A stretch of 64,000 nt of DNA, from assembly GCF_963576675.1 (NCBI RefSeq), contig NC_088914.1, positions 83,698,441-83,762,440 on the forward strand, read 5' to 3'. Shown here piece by piece: positions 44,192 through 54,806 of this stretch. The notes below the pieces were generated by a model, which worked only from the letters and a program-made list of their open reading frames with translations, had not been told where the DNA came from and searched no databases. How positions within the stretch are numbered: position 1 is the stretch's first letter; every line of letters starts with the position of its first letter. The translations under genes were made by a program, and so were the position numbers. Source of the stretch: Euphorbia lathyris (lineage: Eukaryota > Streptophyta > Magnoliopsida > Malpighiales > Euphorbiaceae).

Positions 44192-45510
44192 TACAGGTGA
44201 GCCTGATGTGTGTTGAGAAGTCAAAGTTATGGTACATTGACAGCGCATGCTCAAGGCATATAAATTGTGATGAAACTCAGTTCATCACACTTGTGCTTAA
44301 ACGAGGAAGAAATGTAAGTTTTGGAGACAACAAAAAGGGTAAGATAGTAGGGTCAGGTACTGTTGGTGGTAATCCTACTATTGAGTCAGTCTCCCTAGTC
44401 AGGGGTCTTAAATATAACCTACTAAGCGTAGCTCAACTATGTGAGAGAGATAGAAAGGTTGTATTTGACGCCACTGAGTGTAGGATACTCGAGGGAAAAA
44501 CAAATGAGTTGATTTTAACTGCCCCTCGTGTTGAAAACGTTTTCATGCTAAACCTAGAAAAGAAGTTTTCAAAGAATATATGCTTAGTGTCAAAGGAAGA
44601 TAATTCTTGGCTATGGCATAGGAGACTTGGTCATGTAAGCATGGACCTCCTTGCCAAATTAGCAAGAAAGAAATTAGTTGAGGGATTGCCCAAACTCAGG
44701 TTTGAGAAGGATCAATTATGTAATGCTTGTCAGCAAGATAAACAAACTAAAAAATCTTTTCAAAGTAAAAATGTAGTCTCAACCAAGCGTCCATTAGAGT
44801 TACTACACTTGGATCTTTTCGGACCAGTCCAGCCGCTGAGCTTGGGTGGTAAGAGATTTTCCTTGGTCATTGTAGATGATTTTTCTCGGTACACTTGGAT
44901 CATCCTGCTGAGTAGCAAGGATGAAGCTTTTGAGATGTTCTCAACACTGGTAGGAAAAATTGAAAATGATAAAGACCTAAAATTAGCTCACATCCGAAGT
45001 GATAATGGAGGAGAATTCAAAAACCAACAGTTTGATGAATTCTGTGAAGTCAGCGACATTGAACATAATTTTTCTGCTCCTAGGACTCCTCAACAAAATG
45101 GGGTAGTTGAAAGGAAGAACAGAACCTTAGTTGAAATAGCTAGGACGATGCTGAGTGAGAATAGGCTTCCAAAGTATTTCTGGGGTGAAGCTGTCAACAC
45201 AGCTTGCTATATACTCAATAGGGCTCTAGTCAGACCTATACTTAAGAAAAATCCTTACGAACTTTGGAAAGGACGAAAACCCAATATTGGATATTTTGGT
45301 GCCTTTGGTTGCAAATGTTTTATCCTAAATACTAAAGACAACCTTGCTAAGTTTGATTCAAAAGCTGATGAAGCTATCTTCTTAGGGTACTCAACAAACA
45401 GCAAAGCATATAGGGTGTTTAATAAATGAACTCAGGTCTTAGAAGAGTCTGTACATGTTGAGTTCGATGAAACTGACCCTGCAGGGGAGATAAGTCAGCC
45501 TGCCGAAGAT
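44192..45510 (+). pseudogene. pol: Element C pol: protease and integrase, cut by D
   Basis: It opens with CAGGTGAGC directly after the gag stop, then the protease (WYIDSACSRH), pre-integrase (HRRLGHVSMDLLAKLARKKL, CNACQQDK) and the integrase core with HLDLFGP, IRSDNGGEF and PQQNGVVERKNRT. A TGA at 45427-45429 stands where A and P have an Arg codon (NKRTQ). The reading goes on as VLEESVHVEFDET up to 45510, where element D starts. There is no ATG at the beginning. Confidence 0.9.
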
Positions 45511-46926
45511 TGTTGGTCCCGTGTGATTAGTTCCAAGGGGGGGGGTTAAGAACTAATATAACTTTTTTGCTTAATTGTATGCTGACTTAGTTATTTTTCG
45601 AGTTTGTCAACTTAGCTTTTGGTCAGCTTGGCCAGATATGCTATAAGACAGCTTTGGCCGGATATTGACTAAAGCTGTTTTATTTATAAGTTAGATATTG
45701 ACACTCTTGGAGGTCAGCTTCTAACTTAGCACTTGAAATTACTCAGAGTCAACTTTAAACAATTTTATATGATGAGTAAACTTCACACCTAACATATGCA
45801 CATATATATATTGAGAGAGAGTTTAGAGATTACTCAGTATCACTTATCCTGGTTCGGCCTCTCTGCCTACGTCCAGTTCCCAGAGTCCTCCGGGCTTTTA
45901 GAATCCAATACTGAGCTCTTTAAAGGTAGAGCACAAAACAATTACAAGGCAGTTGAATATGCAAGAGTACCTTCCTCTATTCGTCTACTCAACTCCTACT
46001 AAGTGCTACAGCCCAGCACCTAGATTTCTCTACCACTGAATGTTTACAACCAAACACTCAGCACTACACTCTCAATTTTACAATTGATAAACACTTGTTC
46101 CTTTTCAAATAAAGAACACTTTAGAAGATTACAAGTAATCACTCTAGCATTTACACAAGGAATAGAAGATGGGTGTAAGATCTCTTTTTGTATCTAAGTG
46201 CGTTTGTATCTTTTCTCTCTTGTATTTTTCTTCTTGTAATTCGGCAATGATCCAAGAAGTTTGATTGTCCTTAAATAAGGAAAATCTGTGATGGACCGTT
46301 TTGAAATGATGTAGCCGTTGATGTTAAAATGGCTCTTTTAGGGGACAGATTCTGGTCAGCTTCAGACTGTTCCGGCCATTCCCTTCCTCTGCATTCCTTC
46401 AGACGTCAGGCTTGTCTTCTTGCATCTGGCTTGTCTTTTTGTGTCAGTTGTCCTTTACCAATAATCCATTGACCCATACATCTCGGAATGTGTCTTTTGT
46501 GTATTTCCAAGGATTCAATTATTGGTGCAGAGGGGCGGTAATCATTGTCTTTTAGCAAACGACTTTTTCATGCTGTTCTGAAGAATCACTCAGCTTCTAC
46601 TGCGTAAATCATTGTTATCGGCAATTTCCAAGCTGAGTTTATTTTTAGTCAGCTCAGCTTCGTGAGGCAGTTGTTGTGGGTGTGTATGTCTTTGTCTTTT
46701 GATGCTAAGTTTGATTCCACTCAGCTTGATACTTTAGGCTTCTATGCTGACCTCTTCCTGTCTTACTTTTTATGTTTATCTTTATTTATATTTATACTCA
46801 ACATTGAACAAACGGATTAGTACAATTAAAATAAAGCACTTAAATTTAATTGTCTCTTAATCATGGATGATTTTGTCAAATCAAAATCTTGTTCAAATCA
46901 AAATCTTATGGAAAGGTGTTTTAACA
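45511..46926 (-). repeat. Element D 3' LTR (1416 bp)
   Basis: TGTTGGTCCC...GGTGTTTTAACA on the plus strand, the family LTR. The next bases, AACTCCCCCATTTT, are the PPT on the element strand (AAAATGGGGGAGTT). Confidence 0.92.
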
Positions 46927-47380
46927 AACTCCCCCATTTTGATGTTGGCAAAATGCATAATTATGGAACTCAGTTTTGAAATTCCCCATGATTGATTTAT
47001 TTTTCATATTTCTGAAATTTCTCCCCCATAAGGGTTGCATCTGTTAATTTACCTCTTAAACCTTCCAAGATCTATTTGAGACAGACTAAAGATGTATGTA
47101 CTGACTAGATTCAGTTCTAATTTATTTTGAGTCTAGGTCAGCTTTCAGAAATGCTTGAATACTCAGTTTGATTTACTCGTTATTAGTTGTACTGAGTATT
47201 TGTTTGTTCAATTTGCTTACGTTAATGTGTATTGACAAGCATGGTACAGAATTAAAAAGTTCATTGGATAGAATGAAACATACACATACACAATACTTGT
47301 GCCCACAAAATAGATTTTTAAACAAAAAAACTTAAGTTTCACTTGTGCTTCAAACACAGCCTTAACCCTTTCTTCTTTTC
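46927..47380 (-). other. Element D PPT and 3' untranslated spacer
   Basis: The polypurine tract is at 46927-46940; a second purine run on the element strand (TATGGGGGAG) lies near 47020-47030. The rest is non-coding up to the end of ORF3. Confidence 0.75.
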
Positions 47381-50247
47381 TCACTCTAAGGCCTTACCCT
47401 TTCCTTTCACTTTGCTTCCTGATGCACCTGTCTTTTGTTGAGTTCCAGCTTGAGTTCTCTCCCCCGTTTTGCCAGCATCGGGTTTATGGACAAAGGTGTC
47501 ATTTCTTGCAGCTGAGGATAGAACATTGGAATAGCGTTGTAAACGCTTCGTGCTCTCACTCAAGCCATCTATCACAGGGACGCAATCATCTCGAACGTTT
47601 CGAGGAACGGGGATGGACCCAGTGATCAGGTTGATAATACACTCATGGGACTTACTAAGCCAAGTAAGAGAGCTGGTAATCTGAGCAAAGGATTGATGAT
47701 ACATCTTTAATAGGGCAGAGTCATAGAAGATGCGTTGAGCATTGTCATAGCGAATGGCCTGCAGAATACCTTGTGAAAGTTTATCATTGATGGGGTCAAC
47801 ATCCATCTGAGCTTTGTTGACACTGAGAAGACTCACGGCTTCACTGAGTTGATCAATGGTACATTGAGAAGTGGAGGAAATAAGCTCTCATGTACATGTG
47901 AGATCGGCAGTCAGCTTGGCAAAGCATCCCTGCAACTCAGCAGATGTGGCATACTCAGGATTGGCCGTTGTCCCAAGGTTGGGTAGTTCTGCTCTCAGTT
48001 TGGCAAATTGTTGATCTAACTCAACGGAAGTTGCATATCCTGGATTAGGGGCAGAGAGATTGTTGATTTTACCTTCAAGGGAGTTCATGTGGTTTATCAT
48101 CAAAAGGAATAGCTCAGTCAGCTTGGCAATGTGATCTTGCTTAGGTTGCTGTGATTGGACGGTGGTCACAATACTGATAAGATCCTTGAGTCCCTTAATT
48201 TCCATGAGAAGTTGAGTGATGGCAGAGATATTTGTTGACTCAGGATGAGCAGATCTAGCAGCATCAGAAGTGGTGAACTCCTGGAGAAGAGATTGAGCCA
48301 TTTCAATGATGCGATGGCCAGACTGAGTTGCACTAAGATATGCATGTTGCTCAGTGGAAGTTGGCTCAGACGCAGGAATGGAGGTGGAGCTGGATGGTGG
48401 TGGAGTTGGCTGCTTACTAGCTTGAGTAATTGGGTCATGATGAGGTGCAATACCAGGATGTTGAGGTTGAACAGGTGGATCCATAGCTTTCTCCCCATGT
48501 TGAGTGGCTGGATCTTCGAGCTCTTGCTCGGCAGGATTTGGATTTTGTGGAGTCTTGGCATGTTCCTCAGTGCGAGTAACAGAGGCTTGATTTTGCTCCG
48601 ATTCCTTGGGAGGAGACTCAACATGGTGGGAAAAATACTCAAACTGGATATTGGATGGATCCGTAGTTTGCTCCAAAGAGGGGAATCTGCCAAGAGATCA
48701 ATGAGAGGAGTTTTGATAGCTTTCTTTTTCAGTCTTCTGAGGGACTTAGTTTTTGGAGGTGACGGGTCAGGTTGAGCATCTATATCCTCAACCTCGGCCT
48801 CAACATTCAGATCCTCTCTTTGATGTTCCTCTTCTTCTTGTTCAACATATGCCTCCTGATTTTGCTCAACATTGTCCGGCTCAGCATGATCTTCTTCTTC
48901 AGCATTAATCTGAGGATCAACCTGTCCTTGTTCTTCCCCTTCATCAGCTTGCTCAACTGGAGTTTTCTCAAGATCAATCCCAATGTTCTGAGTGCAGTGA
49001 GATTTGGATGTCACAGCCTAATCAATTGGATCAGCTTCAACAACTTTCAACCCAGAATTTCTACTTTTCTTCTTTAGAGGTTGTTCTGGGGATTCTTCAT
49101 TTTCTTCTTCGAGCTCAGCTTGCCCTTTCCTTTTCTCTGCTGACTTAGGTGTAACCTGGGGTAGGTCAGCATCGACATTCTTTCCTCTGGTTATAGCCCT
49201 CTTCTTCCTAGGCACAGTTTCAATATCCTTTGCACAAGTGGCAAGTGTCTTTCTCTTCTTCTTTTCCATAGGGGAATCGGCAGGAACTTCCTCTGGTTCA
49301 ACTTCTGGCTCAGCATCATCTACTGCTAGCTCAGTTTCAATTTCTTGTTCAGCATCATTTTCTTCCTCATCTTCCTCAACATCTTCACCTCCCTTTAGAG
49401 GTTGGTTGAACAATAACCCAAATAGCAGAGCCGCGGTTATTTCTGTTCCCAAGCTTTTAGTTTCAGTGATGGTTTCAATCTTGTGATCTTCAAGGATCTT
49501 GGTGATTAGAGAACCTAGTTGAAGTTTCTTACCTCCACGTTGGAGTGCACCAATAAAAAACACAAGCATATTGAGTGGGCAATATGTTAGCATGTGCCAT
49601 ATAAAGCACTGCTCGAAGTTGGAGGCAGACGAAGCTGAGTTGAGTTTAGGGAAGATGAAGTTTGTTAAGATGTAGTGTGCCATCTTCTGGTTTTGCCCCA
49701 TACTCGTGCTGGGTATTTCTCCTTTGTAATTTTTGGGTTTGCAGAATCCCTTCATCTGGTCAAGCTTTTCCGTTGATACCTTTTCTTTTGTTGTTCTGAA
49801 CTCGGTTCCTTTGTTAGGCAAGTTGAGTAAGGTTGCCAAGTAGGACGGAGTGATTACAATCTTGTGACCTTTAACGTGCATCTCCAAATAGTCAGCATCG
49901 TCTTTATCAACATGAAGACCAGAGTAGAATTCCCTAACCAATCGTGGATAGGTGGTTCCGGGGAGAGAGAAAAGGCCTGTCCACTCGTTCTTCTCAATCC
50001 ATTCACAAAATGGCTTTTCGGCAATAACGAAGCTGGGAGAGAGCCAGCGGCATTTGAGGACTTCCAGGTTGTGGACTTTTGTGTGAACCTTCACCATGGT
50101 TCTAGCCTTGGGTTTCTTCTGCTTTGAGGAACTTGTCGGGTCCGTTTGACGGCGTTTGCTCGGAGTTAGGTTAGGAGTAGATTTGGGGCTTTCATCGGTG
50201 ATCAATTTTCCAGAATTTTCACCGGAGATTTTCTGAGTGTTGGTCAT
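47381..50247 (-). pseudogene. Element D extra ORF3 (env-like position), three lesions
   Basis: This is an additional gene downstream of pol, where SIRE-type elements carry their so-called env-like ORF. ATG is at 50245-50247. Residues ~25-50 are basic and NLS-like (PSKRRQTDPTSSSKQKKPK). Residues ~60-270 resemble the family of putative plant transposon proteins (PF20167-like: LVREFYSGL, then GHKIVITPSYLATLLNLP, later GKKLQLGSLITKIL). Very acidic and Lys-rich stretches follow, then Pro/Gln-rich sequence and a helical C-terminal part. No clear signal peptide or fusion-type segment is seen; FIWHMLTYCPLNMLVFFIGAL is the only hydrophobic run. Lesions are TAG 49018-49020, a frameshift near 48670-48690 and TGA 47888-47890. 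The full reading is about 955 codons. Confidence 0.75.
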
Positions 50248-50777
50248 TTTCAGAGATTTTTGTGGAAGATTTGAGAGAGAGAGATTCTGAATACCAAAGG
50301 ATTTACGTGTGAAGAGATTTGAGGAGTAATTTATTCATTATTTATATATACCTAAAACGGTCCTATTAATTAAACTAGCCGTTTTTCCTTGGGGCGTTCA
50401 ACCGACAGAGATTCTGTCATTTATGACATTTCCGGCGCATGGGTTGTCTCATAATTGTTTGCCTCTCCTAGGTGCTTTTTATTACACGTGTTGGCATTTA
50501 ATGGTGCAAGTGGGTTTTAGCGCAGTTTTCCTAGAAAATGAACCGTTTGTGATACTGAGAACCTAGTTCTTATCAAGGTGAATTCCTACCTTAGTATATG
50601 ATAGTTGCTCAGTATATGTACCTACTCAGGATAATCACACCACATGTATGTCAACTCAGTATGAGGTGATTTTTCTACATTTTGAGCTCAGTAGTAGTTT
50701 ATTTTACTCAGCATGGCATTTGCACAAGGTTCAAATTTTCACTAAGCATGGCAATCATACAATATTTACTTAGAAAT
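50248..50777 (-). other. Spacer between pol and ORF3 of element D
   Basis: It is non-coding and contains a TATA box and a CT-rich leader just upstream of ORF3. The part near 50390-50520 is homologous to the left edge of the window (element A). Confidence 0.75.
50339..50350 (-). promoter_or_regulatory. Putative internal promoter of ORF3 (TATA box)
   Basis: On the element strand TATATATAAATA lies about 90 nt upstream of the ORF3 ATG (50247). It is followed by a leader containing CTCTCTCTCTC (near 50270-50282), the kind of pyrimidine patch found in plant core promoters. A start near 50308 would leave a leader of about 60 nt with no upstream ATG. Confidence 0.5.
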
Positions 50778-52365
50778 TTATTGAAGGGGATTAGACATAC
50801 CGATAGCTTCCCTTAGTATGTTGAATTGTTCACGTGCCAAGGGCTTGGTGAAGATATCTGCAAGCTGTTCATTTGTTGGCACATAGGTCAGCTTGATCTC
50901 ATCTTTTAGTACGTGATCTCTGATGAAGTGATGCCTTATGCTGACATGCTTCATCCTGCTATGTTGGATTGGATTTTTGGACAGATCAATGGCACTCTTG
51001 TTGTCACATTTGATCTCTATTGTTTCAGTCTTCACTCCATAATCCTCAAGCTGTTGCTTTATCCAGAGGACTTGAGCAACACAGCTTCCAGCAGCCACGT
51101 ACTCAGCTTCAGTTGTAGACAGGGCTACAGATGATTGCTTCTTGCTGAACCAAGATACTAGACAGCTTCCAAGGAAATGACATCCTCCTGAAGTGCTCTT
51201 ACGTTCTAGCTTATCTCGTCCATAGTCAGCATCGGTATATCCAATGAGTGTGAAGTCATTTGAACTTGGATACCATAGACCTGCATCAACTGAACTCTGC
51301 AAATATCTAAAAATTCTTTTTACAGCTGTTAGATGAGATTCTCTGGGGTCAGCTTGATATCTCGCACAATAACATACTGAGTACTGTATATCCGGTCTAC
51401 TAGCTGTGAGATAAAGTAACGAACCTATCATACCTCGATAGAGTTTAGTGTCTATTGACTTACTTTTCTCATCTTTGCATAGGACAGTATCAGTACCCAT
51501 AGGGGTTGATATTGGTTTGCAGTCCATCATATTGAATTTCTTTAACATTTCCTTGGTGTACTTGGACTGGCTTATGAAGATGCCATTCTTACCTTGCTTG
51601 ATTTGGAGTCCAAGGAAGAAGTTCAGTTCCCCCATCATGGACATCTCGAACTCAGTTTGCATCTGTTTGCTAAATTCTTTGCACAAAGATTCGTCAGTAG
51701 CACCAAATATTATATCATCTACATATATTTGTGCAAGTAGAGTATGTTTCCCCTTTTTTCTTAATGAACAAGGTTGTGTCAGCTTTTCCCCTGACATAGT
51801 TCATGGTTAGCAGGAAGTTGGTCAACCTCTCATACCAAGCTCTTGGAGCTTGTTTCAGACCGTACAGGGCCTTTTTGAGTTTATAAACGTGGTTTGGAAA
51901 TTTTGGATCTTCAAACCCAGGAGGTTGATTAACATATACCTCTTCGTTTATGAAACCATTAAGAAATGCACTTTTGACGTCCATTTGGTATAACTTAAAG
52001 TTCATGAAACTGGCATAGGCACACAATATACATATTGCTTCTAACCTAGCAACAGGTGCAAATGTTTCCCCGTAGTCAATACCCTCTTTCTGACTATAGC
52101 TTTGGGCTACAAGTTGAGCTTTGTTTCTTATTACATTTCCATGCTCATCTAGTTTGTTTCTAAACACCCACTTAGTTCCTATAGGCTTTTGATTCCTAGG
52201 TTTAGGCACTAAATCCCATACCTCATTTCTGGTGAATTGGTCAAGTTCTTCTTGCATGGCATTGATCCAATATTCATCGTGCTCAGCATCAGCAAAGTTC
52301 TTTGGTTCATGTATTGAGACGAATGCAACATTGCTGAGATATTTCCTAAGCTGATCTCTGGTCAT
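50778..52365 (-). pseudogene. pol: Element D pol: RT and RNase H, one frameshift
   Basis: The RT starts [15 protein letters not shown], with [36 protein letters not shown]. Near 51750 the reading slips in a run of C4T6 (plus strand), so FIKKKG continues in a different frame as [16 protein letters not shown], which contains the catalytic YVDD. RNase H follows with STTEAEYVAAGSC, CDNKSAIDLS and KHVSIRHHFIRDHVL. The terminator is TAA at 50778-50780. Apart from the slip, all motifs are present. Confidence 0.9.
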
Positions 52366-52668
52366 CAGCTTGTTGTCAGCAGCATCAAGAATGGACTTTT
52401 CTGAATGTCCTCTTGGGATTTTTATTTATTTGGGCAATGTTGAGTCGTTTGAAAGAGGTGTTTCTACAATCTCTACAGGAATGGACTGGTCAGCAAAAGT
52501 AATTTCAACTTCTTGCTTACCTTTGGTCAGCCCTTGTATTGATGATTCAGAGGCTTCATTTTGATCAGCGGAAGCTGAGTTTGGTTCATCTTCAGTGAGC
52601 TGAGTTGTCTTTCCTACATGGTCAGCTTCATCGAACTCAACATGAACAGACTCTTCTACAACCTGAGT
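52366..52668 (-). pseudogene. pol: Element D INT-RT linker with stops
   Basis: Low-complexity linker (ESVHVEFDE, then [14 protein letters not shown]). It holds a stop near 52430. Confidence 0.75.
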
Positions 52669-53408
52669 TCATTTATTATAGACTCTATATGCTTTACTGT
52701 TTGTTGAGTACCCTAAGAAGATCGCTTCCTCAGCTTTAGCATCAAATTTTGCAAGATTGTCCTTTGTATTGAGTATGTAACACTTACACCCAAAAGCACG
52801 AAAGTAACCAATGTTGGGCTTTCGTCCTTTCCAAAGTTCATATGGGGTTTTCTTAAGTATAGGTCTTACTAGAGCCCTATTCAGTATATAGCATGTTGTG
52901 TGGACAGCTTCACCCCAGAAGTACTTTGGAAGCCTATTTTCACTCAGCATGGTTCTAGCGATTTCGACAATTGTTCGGTTCTTCCTTTCAACAACCCCAT
53001 TCTGTTGAGGTGTTCTAGGAGCAGAGAAATTGTGGTCAATACCACTGGTTTCACAGAATTCATCAAACTGTTGGTTTTTTAATTCTCCACCATTGTCGCT
53101 TCTAATATGAGCTACTTTTAGGTCTTTGTCAATTTCAAGCTTTCTAATAAGTGTAGTGAACATCTCAAAAGTTTCATCCTTGCTACTTAGCAAGATGATC
53201 CAAGTGTACCGAGAGAAATCATCTACAATGACCAAGGAAAATTTCTTACCTCCCAATCTGAGTGGCTGGATAGGTCCGAAAAGATCCAAGTGTAGTAATT
53301 CTAATGGTCTCTTGGTTGAGACAATATTTTTACTTTGAAATGACTTTTTGGTTTGTTTCCCTTGTTGACAAGCTTTACATAATTGATCTTTCTCAAATTT
53401 CAACTTGG
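52669..53408 (-). pseudogene. pol: Element D pol: integrase core
   Basis: The minus-strand reading from the F insertion point gives CKACQQGKQTKKSF, HLDLFGP, IRSDNGGEL (second Asp; relatives have GGEF), PQQNGVVERKNRT (Glu) and the C-terminal FRAFGCKC. It stops at TGA 52669-52671 in NK*TQ, at the same codon as C's stop. The first part of integrase lies on the far side of F. Confidence 0.9.
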
Positions 53409-53413
53409 GTAAT

Positions 53414-54806
53414 TGGTGGGTGCCGATTCCACCAAAAATAATCCCAACTTTCCCTAAACGAATAATTTGTAATAGAGCAAGTAGAGGTCGAACTCAAAGG
53501 AATAATATTGATTTAAAACTTCTAATGACCTAACAAAATAATTAAATGGGGGGTTTGGAATTGTGAAGTTTATTAAATTTAAATGTAACAAGTCAAAAAT
53601 CATAAGAAGAACAAAACAGAAATTAAAGAAGGTTTGTGAATAATATTTTGATGAATTCGGTCAAGGGGAATCAATGGATAATTCTTACGTTAACGATCAT
53701 TGACAGATAAAATTGTATTCTCATGTATTCACCGGGTCAGTTTGGCGTGTTCTTCCTTAATAGTGAACTAGTTAAGCACGGCAAATAACTTGTTCCTAAT
53801 CAATAAACAATCCTATCTCAGCGCCTAAGATTTAATTTATTGACAGCTTAAGAATTAGAAGAACCTGATCTTAGTTAATCGTCTCTCAGCGTCGGCGATT
53901 TTGGACTAACTTATCTGTTCATTTGGCTCAGATAAACCCAACTAGATTCGTATTAATGTCACGTGGAAGACGAACTCAGGTTTGTCCGACTCGAGTCTGT
54001 TCTTCCAAATACGAAGCTAGCTTGATTTAAATAGTCAATAGCTACTTTGTTTGGCTATCTTAGGTGAAACTCTAATAAACCAAATCAGCCATATGATTAT
54101 TCGATTCGACAAACAACCTGCAGTTATCATTCATAGAACAAACAATCAATTGAGAATAATTCTCTAAACACGATGAACAAATAAACGGTTTAATAAATTG
54201 AGAAAAGTGAAATACAACGATCTCACGATAACGGAGAAAAATCCCTTGAATTAACCCTTAACCGAAATTAAGAAATTAGCTATCAATAGCCATGGAATGT
54301 ATGTGTTTTTCTGCTGGAAAAATAAATGTAAAAAACTGATGTTCTGAACTTGGAAAATCTACCGTTCTTAAGTCTATTACGGCTCCTCCAAATAAGGAAT
54401 TAAAATCCCTTCAAATTAGCTCTAGAATCCTTCTTCAAATTTGAAATTAATTGCCTCCTCATTTGTCTCCTACAAATTCGTGCTTTAGCTGAAAGTCTTG
54501 TTCTCAAATTGTCCAATCCGGATCAGGAAAGCAATCCTATTCGAACCAGGAAACTGTCAGCCCGTAACTGCCTTAGTCTTGTGCAAGACTAACTCTGGCT
54601 CAGACCAATATCTGCTCAATCAGCTCCGGATCACGACCCGACATCAGCTCGGCCCAAATTAAGCCCAATTTGTCTCCATTTAGTCATCATTGGCCTGTAG
54701 AGATGGAAATACCAAAAACAAACAATAAAACCCGCAAAAATAACAAAACACGACAATTATAAAGCACAAAAGCGGGGTAATTTATTGTTGAATTATGCAC
54801 TTATCA
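53414..54806 (-). repeat. Element F 3' LTR (1393 bp)
   Basis: TGGTGGGTGCCG...GCACTTATCA on the plus strand. The adjacent purine tract on the element strand (AAATGTGAGGTGTT) is the PPT. Confidence 0.93.

Noticed and set aside
48245..49077. Plus-strand frames opposite ORF3 of D
   Set aside because: Shadows of the acidic/Lys-rich ORF3 coding on the minus strand.
50778..52365. D as a continuous intact pol
   Set aside because: The RT frame slips near 51750 and the integrase has stops; it cannot be one functional polyprotein as read.
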